Shown one piece after another: positions 46,380 to 54,557 of a stretch of DNA of 64,000 bases (the first letter of the stretch is position 1; the number at the start of each line of letters is the position of its first letter). The stretch spans positions 186,001-250,000 of the forward strand of contig JBPOEY010000002.1 in NCBI GenBank assembly GCA_051251645.1, given 5' to 3'. The notes under the pieces are model-generated. The model was given only the letters and a program-made list of their open reading frames with translations, had not been told where the DNA came from and did not search any database. The DNA is from Litorimonas sp051251645 (GTDB lineage Bacteria > Pseudomonadota > Alphaproteobacteria > Caulobacterales > Maricaulaceae). The position numbers and the translations under genes were made by a program.

Positions 46380-47758
46380 TGACCGACCTCACCGCCGCCC
46401 TCTCTGCCGCCCTCAAGGCGACGATTACGAACCTCCACCGCCTCACGGCAGGCGCATCCATGGAAAGCTGGGCGTTTGAGGCGGACGGAGCACCACTGAT
46501 TCTGCGCCGTGCACCGAGCGGGGCGCAGAGCAATACAGGCATTGGCGGCATCGCGCTTGCGACCGAAGCCGCCCTGATCGAAACGGCGCGCGAGCACGGT
46601 GTCACCGCCCCCGAAGTCCGCCATATCTTCGCGCCTGACAGCCCCATTGGTGCGGCCTATGTCATGGGCCGCTTGCCCGGCGAAGCCCTGCCGCCACGCC
46701 TCTTTAAGACACCTGACTTAGAGTCCGTATTGACGGCCCTGCCAGAACGCTTGGCGCGCGAAATGGCCGCGATCCACGCTATTCCAATGGATGTGCTACC
46801 GGACGATGTGCCGACGGCTGGCGCCGCAGACTTAATCGAAAGCTATCACGCGGCCTACGCCACCATCGGAGAGCGCCGCCCAGTCTATGAGTTGGCCTTT
46901 CGCTGGCTGCGCGACCATTGCCCCGCCCCCTATGATCCCCCTGTTCTCGTCCATGGCGACTTTCGCATGGGAAATTTGCTCATCGACACGACCGGACTGA
47001 CCGCTGTGCTGGATTGGGAAATCGCGCATCTGGGCGACCCGCATCAAGACTTGGCCTATATTTGCGCACCAAGTTGGCGGTTTGAACGACGCAATAAGCC
47101 TGTCGGCGGCATTGGCGACATCGCCCCTTTCCTCGACGCGTATGAGACCGCATCCGGACGAACGGTCGATCATGCTCGCTTCCAGTTCTGGCGCGTGTTG
47201 ACGACACTGTTCTGGGGTTCGGCCTGCATGACCCTGTTGGGCGATTGGCGCGACGGCACGGAGCGGTCCATCGAGCGCGCTGCCATTGGTCGGCGTATTA
47301 GTGAAGTTGAAGTCGATCTGTTGCTCTTGCTCGCCGAGATTGAACAGGTCCACTCCGCCCTCCTCCCGCCTCTGACGATCCCAGCGCGAGACGCTCAAAC
47401 CGGACAAACCAGCCTGATTGAAATGATTACTGCCCTGTCCGAATGGAACGATATGGAAATCACGCCCAAGGCGACCGGACGCGACCGCTTTCAATCGCGG
47501 ATTGCCGCCAATCTGTTGGCACAATTGGCGCGTGAGGCTCAAATGGGACGGGATTTCGCCTTTGCCCAGCGCGACCGATTAAAGGCGCTGCGGCTGCGGC
47601 CGGATTTGCTCTGCGATGGTCTCGCGGATGGATCGCGCGATTGGCGTGCTCCGGCTCTCTTTGATCACCTTCGTTTATCTGTGCTCGAACGGCTGACCAT
47701 TGACCAGCCGACCTATCATGGCTTGACGACGGCTCTGCAACTTTGGATAGGCGAGTAA
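46379..47758 (+). CDS. APH-fold kinase fused to a DUF6285 domain
   Basis: A 459-residue fusion. Residues about 20-320 are an APH-fold kinase (VLVHGDFRMGNLL, VLDWEIAHLGDPHQDLAYI). Residues about 350-459 match DUF6285: FQSRIAANLLAQLAREAQMG, then LFDHLRLSVLERLTIDQPTY. In Pseudomonas LvaA, a 4-hydroxyacyl-CoA kinase, works with a small separate partner, LvaB. I infer that this single polypeptide is their fused form. It ends the CaiB/enoyl-CoA operon and overlaps the enoyl-CoA gene by one base. Confidence 0.85.
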   Translation: MTDLTAALSAALKATITNLHRLTAGASMESWAFEADGAPLILRRAPSGAQSNTGIGGIALATEAALIETAREHGVTAPEVRHIFAPDSPIGAAYVMGRLPGEALPPRLFKTPDLESVLTALPERLAREMAAIHAIPMDVLPDDVPTAGAADLIESYHAAYATIGERRPVYELAFRWLRDHCPAPYDPPVLVHGDFRMGNLLIDTTGLTAVLDWEIAHLGDPHQDLAYICAPSWRFERRNKPVGGIGDIAPFLDAYETASGRTVDHARFQFWRVLTTLFWGSACMTLLGDWRDGTERSIERAAIGRRISEVEVDLLLLLAEIEQVHSALLPPLTIPARDAQTGQTSLIEMITALSEWNDMEITPKATGRDRFQSRIAANLLAQLAREAQMGRDFAFAQRDRLKALRLRPDLLCDGLADGSRDWRAPALFDHLRLSVLERLTIDQPTYHGLTTALQLWIGE

Positions 47759-47827
47759 CGCTCAGGATCGCCTATTCTGTTTACGACCCTGATATTCAAC
47801 CCATACCCACGCTCCACAGGACTTCTC

Positions 47828-48292
47828 ATGAAACGCCTCCTTCTTATCATCGCGGCGACCTCCGCGCTCGCAACGCCCGCCTTGGCCCAACAGAAGCCCG
47901 GCAATTGCGCGCTTTGGAACGAGATGGCGGCGGATACGATTAAGCGTGATGTGCGCACCAGAGGCCCGCAGCGGGCCGTCGTCGTCAAAGCCTTGACCCA
48001 ATATTCTGACGCCCAGACGAAATTGGTCGAAGCCGGAATGGCCCAAAGCTATGAGCAGGGCAAAGCTTTTGGCTACACCAAAGAAAAGATGGACGAACTG
48101 ACCGCCACAACAATGGCCGCCATGCGCAAAGGGTTCCACACATCGACTATGGATAAAGATAAAATCTATATGGACCATGTTGTCGCCGTGAATAATTGCG
48201 CCTTAGGGGCCAAGAGTGAAGCCGAGTTTGGTCAATCAAAAGAGTCGATGATCAGCGCGCTCGAGCAAATGATGGCTTGGGCTCAAAGCTAG
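47828..48292 (+). CDS. Exported small protein, unknown
   Basis: A 154-residue protein with a clean signal peptide (MKRLLLIIAATSALATPALA). The mature part is helical. Its two cysteines (NCALWNEMAAD and VNNCALGAKSE), about 100 residues apart, may form one disulfide. A segment with TKEKMDELTATTMAAMRKG is amphipathic. No family is recognised. It lies alone between the kinase fusion and the nitroreductase gene. The hairpin beginning at 48364 could terminate its transcript. Confidence 0.6.
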   Translation: MKRLLLIIAATSALATPALAQQKPGNCALWNEMAADTIKRDVRTRGPQRAVVVKALTQYSDAQTKLVEAGMAQSYEQGKAFGYTKEKMDELTATTMAAMRKGFHTSTMDKDKIYMDHVVAVNNCALGAKSEAEFGQSKESMISALEQMMAWAQS

Positions 48293-48363
48293 AGAGTTCA
48301 AGGTTAAAGGCTCAAATTTAAGAGTCACAACACACTCCCGATACATTTTAAACATCCCGTAAG

Positions 48364-48403
48364 AGGCCTTGGCGTCTCGGTTCTCCGCGCGCTAAGGCCT
48401 TTT
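48364..48403 (+). promoter_or_regulatory. Hairpin that hides the nitroreductase ribosome-binding site
   Basis: AGGCCTT (48364-48370) pairs with AAGGCCT (48394-48400), extended by GCG / CGC, and TTTT follows. It is terminator-like. The AAGG in the right arm is the only Shine-Dalgarno candidate, 8 bases before the ATG at 48406. The element may be a terminator for the upstream gene, an attenuator, or a translational switch. Confidence 0.55.
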
Positions 48404-48405
48404 GC

Positions 48406-49062
48406 ATGACAACAGCAACACTTCTCGATTCCCGTTATTCCGCGCGCGGCTTCAAGCCCGATCCAGTCCCACAAGATTTGCTCAAGAGCATTTTTGAACA
48501 CAGCCTCAAGGCCGCGTCCAACTGCAACACGCAGCCGTGGCAAGTCATGGTCGTCTCCGGCGAGATGAAAGACAAAGTGTCCAATGCGATGCTCGCTGAA
48601 GTCATGAGTGGTAAGCCACCGTCTCCGGAATTCGCCTGGAACGTCAAATATCAAGACGAGCATAAAGATCGTCAGTGGGGCTCCGCCATGGCACTCTACG
48701 GCGCGATGGGTATTGCCCGCGAAGACAAGTCCGCGCGCATGCAGGCCATGGGGCGTAACTGGCAATTCTTTGGCGCACCGCACGGCGTGTTTTTCACGAT
48801 GGAAAAATATCTCGGCATTATGGGCGCGGTTGATATGGGCATTTACGCCCAAACGCTCAGCCTTTTGCTAGAAGAGAACGGTATCCAGTCCTGTATGCAA
48901 GGCGCGCTGGGACAATTCCCGGGTCCCGTCAAAGAGCTGCTCGACATTCCGGAATCGCGCGGCATCCTGTTCGGGATGAGCTTTGGTTACGCGGATGATC
49001 ACCCGTCCAATACGTGCCGGACGGACCGGGTTTCGCTCAGTGAAGGTGTGACCTTCTTTTAG
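48406..49062 (+). CDS. Nitroreductase-family flavoprotein
   Basis: A 218-residue FMN enzyme. The FMN-binding start DSRYSARGFKPDPVPQDLL and the NCNTQPWQVMVV stretch (about residue 38) are typical. The C-terminal half has DMGIYAQTLSLLLEENGI and GMSFGYADDHPSNTCRTDR. Substrates of this group include nitro-aromatics, quinones and flavins. The 5' end is unusual because its ribosome-binding site lies in a hairpin. Confidence 0.9.
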   Translation: MTTATLLDSRYSARGFKPDPVPQDLLKSIFEHSLKAASNCNTQPWQVMVVSGEMKDKVSNAMLAEVMSGKPPSPEFAWNVKYQDEHKDRQWGSAMALYGAMGIAREDKSARMQAMGRNWQFFGAPHGVFFTMEKYLGIMGAVDMGIYAQTLSLLLEENGIQSCMQGALGQFPGPVKELLDIPESRGILFGMSFGYADDHPSNTCRTDRVSLSEGVTFF

Positions 49063-49111
49063 GACGCTACTCTCCGGCCCCTTCATTAGTCTGACAACGC
49101 ACTTACGCCAT

Positions 49112-49141
49112 AAAAAAAGGCCGCTCCGAGGGGCGGCCTTT
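49112..49141 (-). terminator. Rho-independent terminator after ffh-rpsP
   Basis: On the minus strand AAAGGCCGC pairs with GCGGCCTTT, then TTTTTTTATGG follows. It lies about 30 bases after the rpsP stop. Read on the other strand it also follows the nitroreductase gene with a weaker T-run, so it may serve both directions. Confidence 0.85.
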
Positions 49142-49168
49142 CTTAATTCTGGGTTGGTGAAATACCGA

Positions 49169-49690
49169 CTATTCTTCGGCCTTTGGCTCTTCGGCTTTTG
49201 GCGCGTCTTCTTTCGGGGCGTCTTCTTTCGGGGCCGCAGCCGCTTCAGCTTCGGCAGCTTTCGCAGCAGCAGCGGCTTCTTTGGCCGCTTCGGCAGCCGC
49301 TTTTTTCGCTTCAGCAGCCGCCGCTTTAGCTTCTTTTTCAGCTTCAGCGCGGGCTTCGGCTTTGTCTTTTTTCTCTTCGATCCGTTCAACGGCTTTTGTG
49401 CCGGGCTTCCCTTTTTCAGGATTATTGCCGTTTTTCCATTCCCACAGGCCTGCGGCGCCGAGGAAGCGAGCCACGCGGTCTGTTGGGCGGGCGCCTTTGG
49501 CGAGCCATTCTTTGATCTGCTCGACGTCGAGTTGAACGCGATCTTCGCTGTCTTTCGGCAACATAGGGTTATAGCGGCCGACGATTTCAATGAAGCGACC
49601 ATCACGCGGGGAGCGCGAGTCAGCAACAACAATCCGGTAATATGGACGCTTTTTTGCGCCGTGGCGCGCGAGGCGGAGTTTGAGAGCCAT
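49169..49690 (-). CDS. rpsP: Ribosomal protein bS16 with long Ala/Lys/Glu tail
   Basis: The bS16 core is residues 1-85 (MALKLRLARHGAKKRPYYRI, VADSRSPRDGRFIE, LAKGARPTDRVARFLGAAG). After about residue 95 comes an 80-residue Ala/Lys/Glu-rich helical tail, ending in PKEDAPKEDAPKAEEPKAEE. Alphaproteobacterial S16 proteins often have some extension, but this one doubles the protein. It follows ffh. The usual rimM, trmD and rplS do not follow. A terminator comes instead. Confidence 0.95.
   Translation of the reverse strand: MALKLRLARHGAKKRPYYRIVVADSRSPRDGRFIEIVGRYNPMLPKDSEDRVQLDVEQIKEWLAKGARPTDRVARFLGAAGLWEWKNGNNPEKGKPGTKAVERIEEKKDKAEARAEAEKEAKAAAAEAKKAAAEAAKEAAAAAKAAEAEAAAAPKEDAPKEDAPKAEEPKAEE
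49203..49232 (-). repeat. Two perfect 15-bp tandem repeats in the rpsP tail
   Basis: The unit GCGTCTTCTTTCGGG occurs twice in a row on the plus strand. It codes for the repeated PKEDA stretch of the bS16 tail. Slippage at such a repeat could vary tail length between strains. Confidence 0.75.
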
Positions 49691-49744
49691 GAGAGTTTTC
49701 CTTGGTGTTAGTTTGGTTAAATAAGGTAATTACGTTGAGTTAGA

Positions 49745-51370
49745 TTATTTCTTGAATTTCGGTCCGCCGCCCAATCCGGGGAAGCCGCCGCCGAGACCGG
49801 GCAGTTTTGCGCCGCCCAATCCGGGTAATTTTCCGAGTCCTTGGCCCATTCCCGAGAGCCCCGATCCCATTTGTTTCTTGAGCGCTTCCAGCTCGGCCGG
49901 GTCCATGCCAGCCAGATCAGGCATGTCGCCACCCTTGCCGCCGCCCATTCCGCCTGCCCCAAGGCCCTTCATCATGCCTTTCGGCATGCCAGGCATTCCC
50001 GCCATCTGCGCGGCCATTCCAGCCATGCCGCCCTTGCCCATTTTTTTCATCATATCGGACATTTGGCGGTGCATTTTGAGCAGTTTATTGACCTCAGAAA
50101 CCTCCACGCCGGATCCGGCCGCGATACGCTTCTTACGCGAGGCTTTGATCAATTTCGGGTTTTTGCGTTCCCATTGGGTCATCGACATAATGATGGCGCG
50201 TTGGCGGACCAGCAGCTTATCATCCATGCCGCCCGCCGCATCGAGTTGCTTCTTCATTTTGCCCATACCGGGCATAAGCTTCATGATCCCACCCATGCCG
50301 CCCAGCTTGGACATTTGTCCGAGCTGATTGGCGAGGTCATTGAGATCAAACTGCCCCTTGGACATACGCTCAGCGGCCAGTGCCGCTTCTTTTTCGTCAA
50401 TCAGCGCGGTCGCTTTTTCAACCAAAGCGACGACATCGCCTTGACCCAAAATCCGGCCCGCCAGCCGTTCCGCGTCAAACGCTTCCAGCCCATCGAGTTT
50501 TTCGCCCGTGCCAAGGAATTTAATCGGCAGGCCTGTAACGGCTTTCATCGACAGGGCCGCACCACCGCGGCCATCGCCATCAATCCGGGTCAGGACGAGA
50601 CCCGTCAGCGGCAGCGCCTCATTAAAGCGCCGCGCGGTTTCGACCGCATCTTGACCCGTCAGCGCATCAGCAACCAACAAGGTTTCTGTCGGTTTCGCGA
50701 TACGCGCGACTTCGATGACGTCGGCCATCAATTCTTCGTTGATCGTGGTCCGGCCCGCCGTATCGAGGAACAGCACGTCATAACCGCCTTTGGCCGCTTC
50801 TTTCAGCGCGCGCGTCGTGATCTCGGTCGGGCTTTGGCCTTTGATGATGGGCAAGAATCCCGCGCCGGATTTCTCCGCCAGCATACCCAATTGTTCCATC
50901 GCCGCCGGACGGTTGGTGTCGAGCGAGGCCAGCATGACCTTTTTCTTAGCGCGCTCTTTAAGGAACAAGGCAAGCTTGCCCGTCGTCGTCGTCTTACCCG
51001 AGCCTTGCAGACCTGCCATCAAAATGACGACAGGCGGTTTCGCATTGAGGTTCAACTCAGCCGACTTGCTGACCTCTGCCAGATCGGCATCGTCGTCCGA
51101 CAAGGTGCCGCCCAGCATTTGGATCAGCGCGTCATTGACGATTTTGACGACTTGTTGGCCCGGCTTAACCGCGCGAATAACTTTTTCGCCGACGGCTTCG
51201 GTGCGGACTTTGGCGACAAAGTCTTTGACGACAGGCAGGGCGACATCGGCTTCAAGCAGCGCTTTGCGGATTTCGCGCATGGCGTCATCCACGTCCCGTT
51301 CGCTTAGCGCGCCACGGCCCGTCAGCGTATCAAAGACGCCGGTTAGTCTATCACCTAAAGCCTCAAACAA
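49745..51370 (-). CDS. ffh: Signal recognition particle protein Ffh
   Basis: The SRP54 GTPase delivers nascent membrane proteins to FtsY. It has 541 residues. The NG domain has GLQGSGKTTTTGKLA, DTNRP, DTAGRT and TRIDGDGRGGAALS. The M domain begins near residue 310 and ends with a methionine-rich helix set. The last 80 residues are rich in Gly, Met, Leu and Pro (GAGGMGGGKGGDMP), a long flexible tail. The start is ATG. A promoter candidate lies about 120 bases upstream, and rpsP is 54 bases downstream. Confidence 0.96.
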   Translation of the reverse strand: MFEALGDRLTGVFDTLTGRGALSERDVDDAMREIRKALLEADVALPVVKDFVAKVRTEAVGEKVIRAVKPGQQVVKIVNDALIQMLGGTLSDDDADLAEVSKSAELNLNAKPPVVILMAGLQGSGKTTTTGKLALFLKERAKKKVMLASLDTNRPAAMEQLGMLAEKSGAGFLPIIKGQSPTEITTRALKEAAKGGYDVLFLDTAGRTTINEELMADVIEVARIAKPTETLLVADALTGQDAVETARRFNEALPLTGLVLTRIDGDGRGGAALSMKAVTGLPIKFLGTGEKLDGLEAFDAERLAGRILGQGDVVALVEKATALIDEKEAALAAERMSKGQFDLNDLANQLGQMSKLGGMGGIMKLMPGMGKMKKQLDAAGGMDDKLLVRQRAIIMSMTQWERKNPKLIKASRKKRIAAGSGVEVSEVNKLLKMHRQMSDMMKKMGKGGMAGMAAQMAGMPGMPKGMMKGLGAGGMGGGKGGDMPDLAGMDPAELEALKKQMGSGLSGMGQGLGKLPGLGGAKLPGLGGGFPGLGGGPKFKK

Positions 51371-51494
51371 AGCTCACCTCATCATCGGCACAACGCAAAG
51401 AGCCGCAGCGAACGAAAACTCGTCGGCTCCGGGACTCCGTCTGCATCGTGCACAGCGCGGAGCGCAAACAATAGGTCTGCGCGAAAGAGCGCTG

Positions 51495-51523
51495 CCCATA
51501 CCGACCATTAGGCCGGATGTCAA
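51495..51523 (-). promoter_or_regulatory. Sigma-70-type promoter candidate for ffh-rpsP
   Basis: On the minus strand TTGACA is followed after 17 bases by TATGGG. The start site would leave a 5' leader of about 120 bases before ffh. The -35 is perfect, the -10 moderate. Confidence 0.5.
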
Positions 51524-51588
51524 TTCGCAGGCTGGCTAACACATCCGTCATTTGCCTCTGTTAAATTGAGACGTTACAGTATCACTTC

Positions 51589-53127
51589 ATGACACGCTTT
51601 CTTCTCCTTATTGCTTTTGTCTGGATGGCTATGATCCAGAATGCCGCCGCCCAAGGCAGTGCGGCTGAGTCTGAAAACTTTTCCATAATGTCTGATGCGC
51701 CTGTTGATGCGGCTGAACTGCTGGCCGATTTGGAAACCTTTCAACGCGCCGTGATCGCAGACTTGGGCCTTGAACACACATCGCCCCCTGACCCGCTCCG
51801 CCTCACAATTATGGACGACCCTCAGACCTTCGCAGCCATCACGCCCGGCGGGATAACCGCGGCGATCTATCTGCAAAGCGCCGCAGGACACGATATCATT
51901 ATCGGCCACCGGGCCGAGCCTGGCCATTTATTATCCGATGCGCTGGACCCTAACGGATTACGCTTGGTGCTGCGACACGAAGTTGTCCATCATATTTTAG
52001 AAACCCGCTACGCCCGAAAATTACCCGTCTGGCTCGGCGAGGGGTTGGCGGAATATTATGCGACCTATGCGCCGGGTGCCGATGGCCGCGCTACATTTGG
52101 GCGGGCTTTGCCCGAACAGGACCCGCTGAAAGACACGCAAACGTGGCTGCCGATGCGCACCGTAATCGAAAATATGGCGAAATATCCGGACTTCCGCTTT
52201 GCCTCCTCCGAGACGCCTTTCCGCGCGCAGCGCGTTTATTATGGGCAGAGCTGGGCGCTCGCCCATTTTGTCATGGATCAACCCGAGGGCCTCGCCCGCG
52301 TGCACCGCTTTGTCGATGGCTGGGCCCCTGACATTGATAGCGAAGATAGTTTCGAGCAGGCGTTCGGCCTGCGCTATGATCCGCTGGAAACCCGTGTCCG
52401 CGAAGACATTATTCGAGAAGGCGGCGGCATCCGGCTTGGCCCGTTAGCACGACCAACGACACCCACGGTCCCGACCTCTATCACGACCACCGTGCCCTCC
52501 CCGCAAGCCCTGCTCGCGAACCGCCTCAGACTGGTGCTGACACACGGGCCCGATACGGACCTCACTTATGCGCGAATTATTGCCCTTCGCGAGCGCCTCA
52601 TCGCGCCCGTCGAGACCAATGCACTGGACTTGGCGCGGGCGCTTCGGGCGTGGCGAGTCACGGATTGGGACGGATCGGACGCTGCGGTTGACCGGATACT
52701 CGCGCGCACGCCGGATCACGCGCGCGCTCTAAAAATACGCGCCAAGACCGCCTATGGCCGCGTCTCAGAACGACAAAGTGAGCAGAGCCTTTGGGATGCC
52801 GCCGAAGCCGCCGCAATCCGCGCGCTCGCCGCGCGGCCTGAGGATGCCGAGCTGCACCTGTTCCGCGTCGCGGTCAGTCTGCCCGTCACACAAAACATCT
52901 CCCCCGGCGCACAAATATCGCTCAACTGGCTCCAGGCGAGCAACACCCACCTGCGCCTGCCGCATACGGCAATGATGATGATCCCCGCCCTGATCTATGA
53001 AAACCGCTTCGACCATGCCGACCGCGTTCTCGACAGCGCCGCGCGCTGGAAAGAAAAAGCGAACGATAAATGGGTGATCGAACGTCTACGCGGCAATGTG
53101 GCGGCGGAACGGGCGGCGGCGGATTAG
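51589..53127 (+). CDS. Exported gluzincin-type metalloprotease with TPR-like C-terminus
   Basis: A 512-residue secreted protein with a signal peptide (MTRFLLLIAFVWMAMIQNAA). The zinc-binding HExxH occurs as LRHEVVHHILET (about residue 128), with a downstream Glu in GEGLAEYYATYAPG, the gluzincin or peptidase-MA arrangement. The C-terminal third has helical pairs that look like TPR (RALKIRAKTAYGRVSE, AAAIRALAARPEDAELHL). It could process or monitor envelope proteins. No direct partner is nearby. Confidence 0.82.
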   Translation: MTRFLLLIAFVWMAMIQNAAAQGSAAESENFSIMSDAPVDAAELLADLETFQRAVIADLGLEHTSPPDPLRLTIMDDPQTFAAITPGGITAAIYLQSAAGHDIIIGHRAEPGHLLSDALDPNGLRLVLRHEVVHHILETRYARKLPVWLGEGLAEYYATYAPGADGRATFGRALPEQDPLKDTQTWLPMRTVIENMAKYPDFRFASSETPFRAQRVYYGQSWALAHFVMDQPEGLARVHRFVDGWAPDIDSEDSFEQAFGLRYDPLETRVREDIIREGGGIRLGPLARPTTPTVPTSITTTVPSPQALLANRLRLVLTHGPDTDLTYARIIALRERLIAPVETNALDLARALRAWRVTDWDGSDAAVDRILARTPDHARALKIRAKTAYGRVSERQSEQSLWDAAEAAAIRALAARPEDAELHLFRVAVSLPVTQNISPGAQISLNWLQASNTHLRLPHTAMMMIPALIYENRFDHADRVLDSAARWKEKANDKWVIERLRGNVAAERAAAD

Positions 53128-53141
53128 AGTTACTATGACCT

Positions 53142-53510
53142 TTATTCCCGCGCTTTGCCCGCGGTCTCAAGGATGACAAAGCCCGAACATCCAGTGGCCT
53201 TTAATCGCGTTGTGAAGGTCTTTAGCCCAGCGTCATTCTTAGAATCAGCCAGAATAATGACCTTATCAAGGTCACAATCGACGTCACCCTCGGCCAACTT
53301 TTGCAAGACTGCGTTTGTTGTTGTTGGTTCTAACCGCGTCGAAATGACACCCGGTTCCGTGCTCCATGAATAAGCGAGCTCGTCGCCTGACACTGAAATC
53401 ACTAGTGCTCTATCGAAAGGCGGCGGGCGATGCGGCGTTGCCTCACCGCAGGACGTCACGCATAGCATCATAATGGCGGTCATCATAAATTGGCGGCGGT
53501 TTTGAACCAT
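53142..53510 (-). CDS. Lipoprotein with ExbD/TolR-like periplasmic fold, unknown
   Basis: A 122-residue protein with a lipobox CVTSCG near residue 21. The mature part reads ALVISVSGDELAYSW, then DLDKVIILADSKNDAGLKTF and SGFVILET, which resembles the soluble half of ExbD/TolR. It has no membrane helix of its own, so it cannot act as an ExbD. The match is weak and the family is not certain. It lies between the metalloprotease and rplT, on the minus strand. Confidence 0.5.
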   Translation of the reverse strand: MVQNRRQFMMTAIMMLCVTSCGEATPHRPPPFDRALVISVSGDELAYSWSTEPGVISTRLEPTTTNAVLQKLAEGDVDCDLDKVIILADSKNDAGLKTFTTRLKATGCSGFVILETAGKARE

Positions 53511-53598
53511 GGTGTAAGGCCGTCCTCTGAGCGGGCTTATTAAGGAGCGAAAATAACTCGGTCACTGAAACCCTAGTCGCAAGGCTATGACATGCCCA

Positions 53599-53627
53599 TA
53601 AAAAAGGCCCGCCGAAGCGAGCCTTTC
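53599..53627 (-). terminator. Rho-independent terminator after rplT
   Basis: On the minus strand GGCTCGC and GCGGGCC pair around TTCG, with one G-T pair, and TTTTTT follows. The rplT stop is about 25 bases upstream. The stem is imperfect on the plus strand, so it works for minus-strand transcription. Confidence 0.85.
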
Positions 53628-53652
53628 TCAAAATCATTGTTTTGAAAGAATC

Positions 53653-54030
53653 TTACGCAGACACTGTGTGCGGCTGCGTGTGGTGTTTTTTGGCTGTTTC
53701 AGCCAGCGCCTTAAAGGCTTCCGGCTCATTTGCGGCCATGTCTGACAGGATTTTGCGATCCAGATTAATCTCAGCTTTGCTGAGGCCTTCCATGAAACGG
53801 CTGTATGTCAGACCGTGTTCGCGAGCGGCGGCGTTGATCCGTTGGATCCACAGCGCGCGGAACTGACGCTTTTTCAGCTTCCGGCCGATATAGGCGTACT
53901 GGCCGGCTTTTTCGACAGCCTGGTTGGCAATACGGAATGTGTTCTTACGACGACCGCGATAGCCTTTGGCTTGAGCGAGAATCTTTTTATGGCGGGCGTG
54001 TTTGGTTACGCCGCGTTTAACTCGTGACAT
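53653..54030 (-). CDS. rplT: Ribosomal protein bL20
   Basis: A 125-residue protein, needed early in 50S assembly. It begins MSRVKRGVTKHARHKKILAQ and has the conserved RQFRALWIQRINAAAREHG at about residue 57. A GGAGGG ribosome-binding site is 7 bases upstream. It follows rpmI by 12 bases. bL20 represses its own operon in many bacteria through an RNA structure before rpmI. Confidence 0.97.
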   Translation of the reverse strand: MSRVKRGVTKHARHKKILAQAKGYRGRRKNTFRIANQAVEKAGQYAYIGRKLKKRQFRALWIQRINAAAREHGLTYSRFMEGLSKAEINLDRKILSDMAANEPEAFKALAETAKKHHTQPHTVSA

Positions 54031-54042
54031 CTGTGCGCCCTC

Positions 54043-54255
54043 CTATTTCTTTTTCTTGCCGTAAGGCATGAATTTCTTTTTCACGACTTTCGCGTCGCAC
54101 TCGGCCATGACGACCGTCCCGCGCAGGCGGCGGATCTGGTCATTGGACCGTTTGATCATGCCGTGGCGTTTGCCGGCCTGACCCGCGAGGACCTTGCCAG
54201 ACTTTGTAATCTTGAAGCGTTTTTTCGCTCCAGACTTCGTCTTCATCTTGGGCAT
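54043..54255 (-). CDS. rpmI: Ribosomal protein bL35
   Basis: A 70-residue protein beginning MPKMKTKSGAKKRFK, with AGGAGAG upstream. The frame is open further upstream, but that extension lacks the family. It precedes rplT. infC, which nearly always comes directly before it, is 1.4 kb away, behind the mer-like module. Confidence 0.96.
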   Translation of the reverse strand: MPKMKTKSGAKKRFKITKSGKVLAGQAGKRHGMIKRSNDQIRRLRGTVVMAECDAKVVKKKFMPYGKKKK

Positions 54256-54299
54256 TGTTTCTCTCCTAGAGATTAGGGGTTCATTTTCGTTATCGACGG

Positions 54300-54362
54300 C
54301 CGGGCAAATGCCACTTTGGCCCGGTTGCGTCGTTTGCCCCATAAGAACGGCCCAAAAGGGCC
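54300..54362 (-). promoter_or_regulatory. Hairpins in the rpmI leader
   Basis: Two stems lie on the minus strand before rpmI. The first is CCGGGC / GCCCGG with a 13-base loop (54300-54324). The second is GGCCC TTTT GGGCC (54349-54362). They could be a bL20-responsive leader or an attenuator. They are the only structure seen in the 302-base gap between merR and rpmI, apart from the possible ORF tail at 54460-54557. Confidence 0.4.
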
Positions 54363-54459
54363 TCTCAGAGGAGCAGGCTCGCGCCTATACAGGAGTCCGG
54401 GTGGGTTTCAAGAGCGGGTGGGCAGGTAATATTGCGGGCGAGACGGATAGATTACCGCC

Positions 54460-54557
54460 TTAGACCGGGGCGCTTTTCTCAGTCACGCAGCGCTCCATGC
54501 GTAACACTTTAATGTTCGCAAGGCCTGCTTTGACGGGCGGGCCGACCTCCCCGCGTA
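54460..54557 (-). pseudogene. Possible 3' remnant of a gene before rpmI
   Basis: Directly after the merR stop, the minus strand reads in another frame as NVLVPAPLIRGEVG, then PPVKAGLANIKVLRMERC and VTEKSAPV before a TAA. It has coding-like character but no start of its own outside merR. It may be the tail of a gene cut by the mer module, or chance. No family is recognised. Confidence 0.3.

Noticed and set aside
49154..49711. Phe/Ser-rich open frame opposite rpsP
   Set aside because: It is the mirror of the Ala/Lys/Glu codons of the bS16 tail, not a gene.
49841..51307. Long open frame on the plus strand opposite ffh
   Set aside because: It is antisense to a complete, conserved ffh and has no family-like segments. 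Codon bias of ffh explains it.
51363..51551. Short open frame upstream of ffh on the minus strand
   Set aside because: It overlaps the ffh start and the promoter candidate, and its composition is not protein-like.
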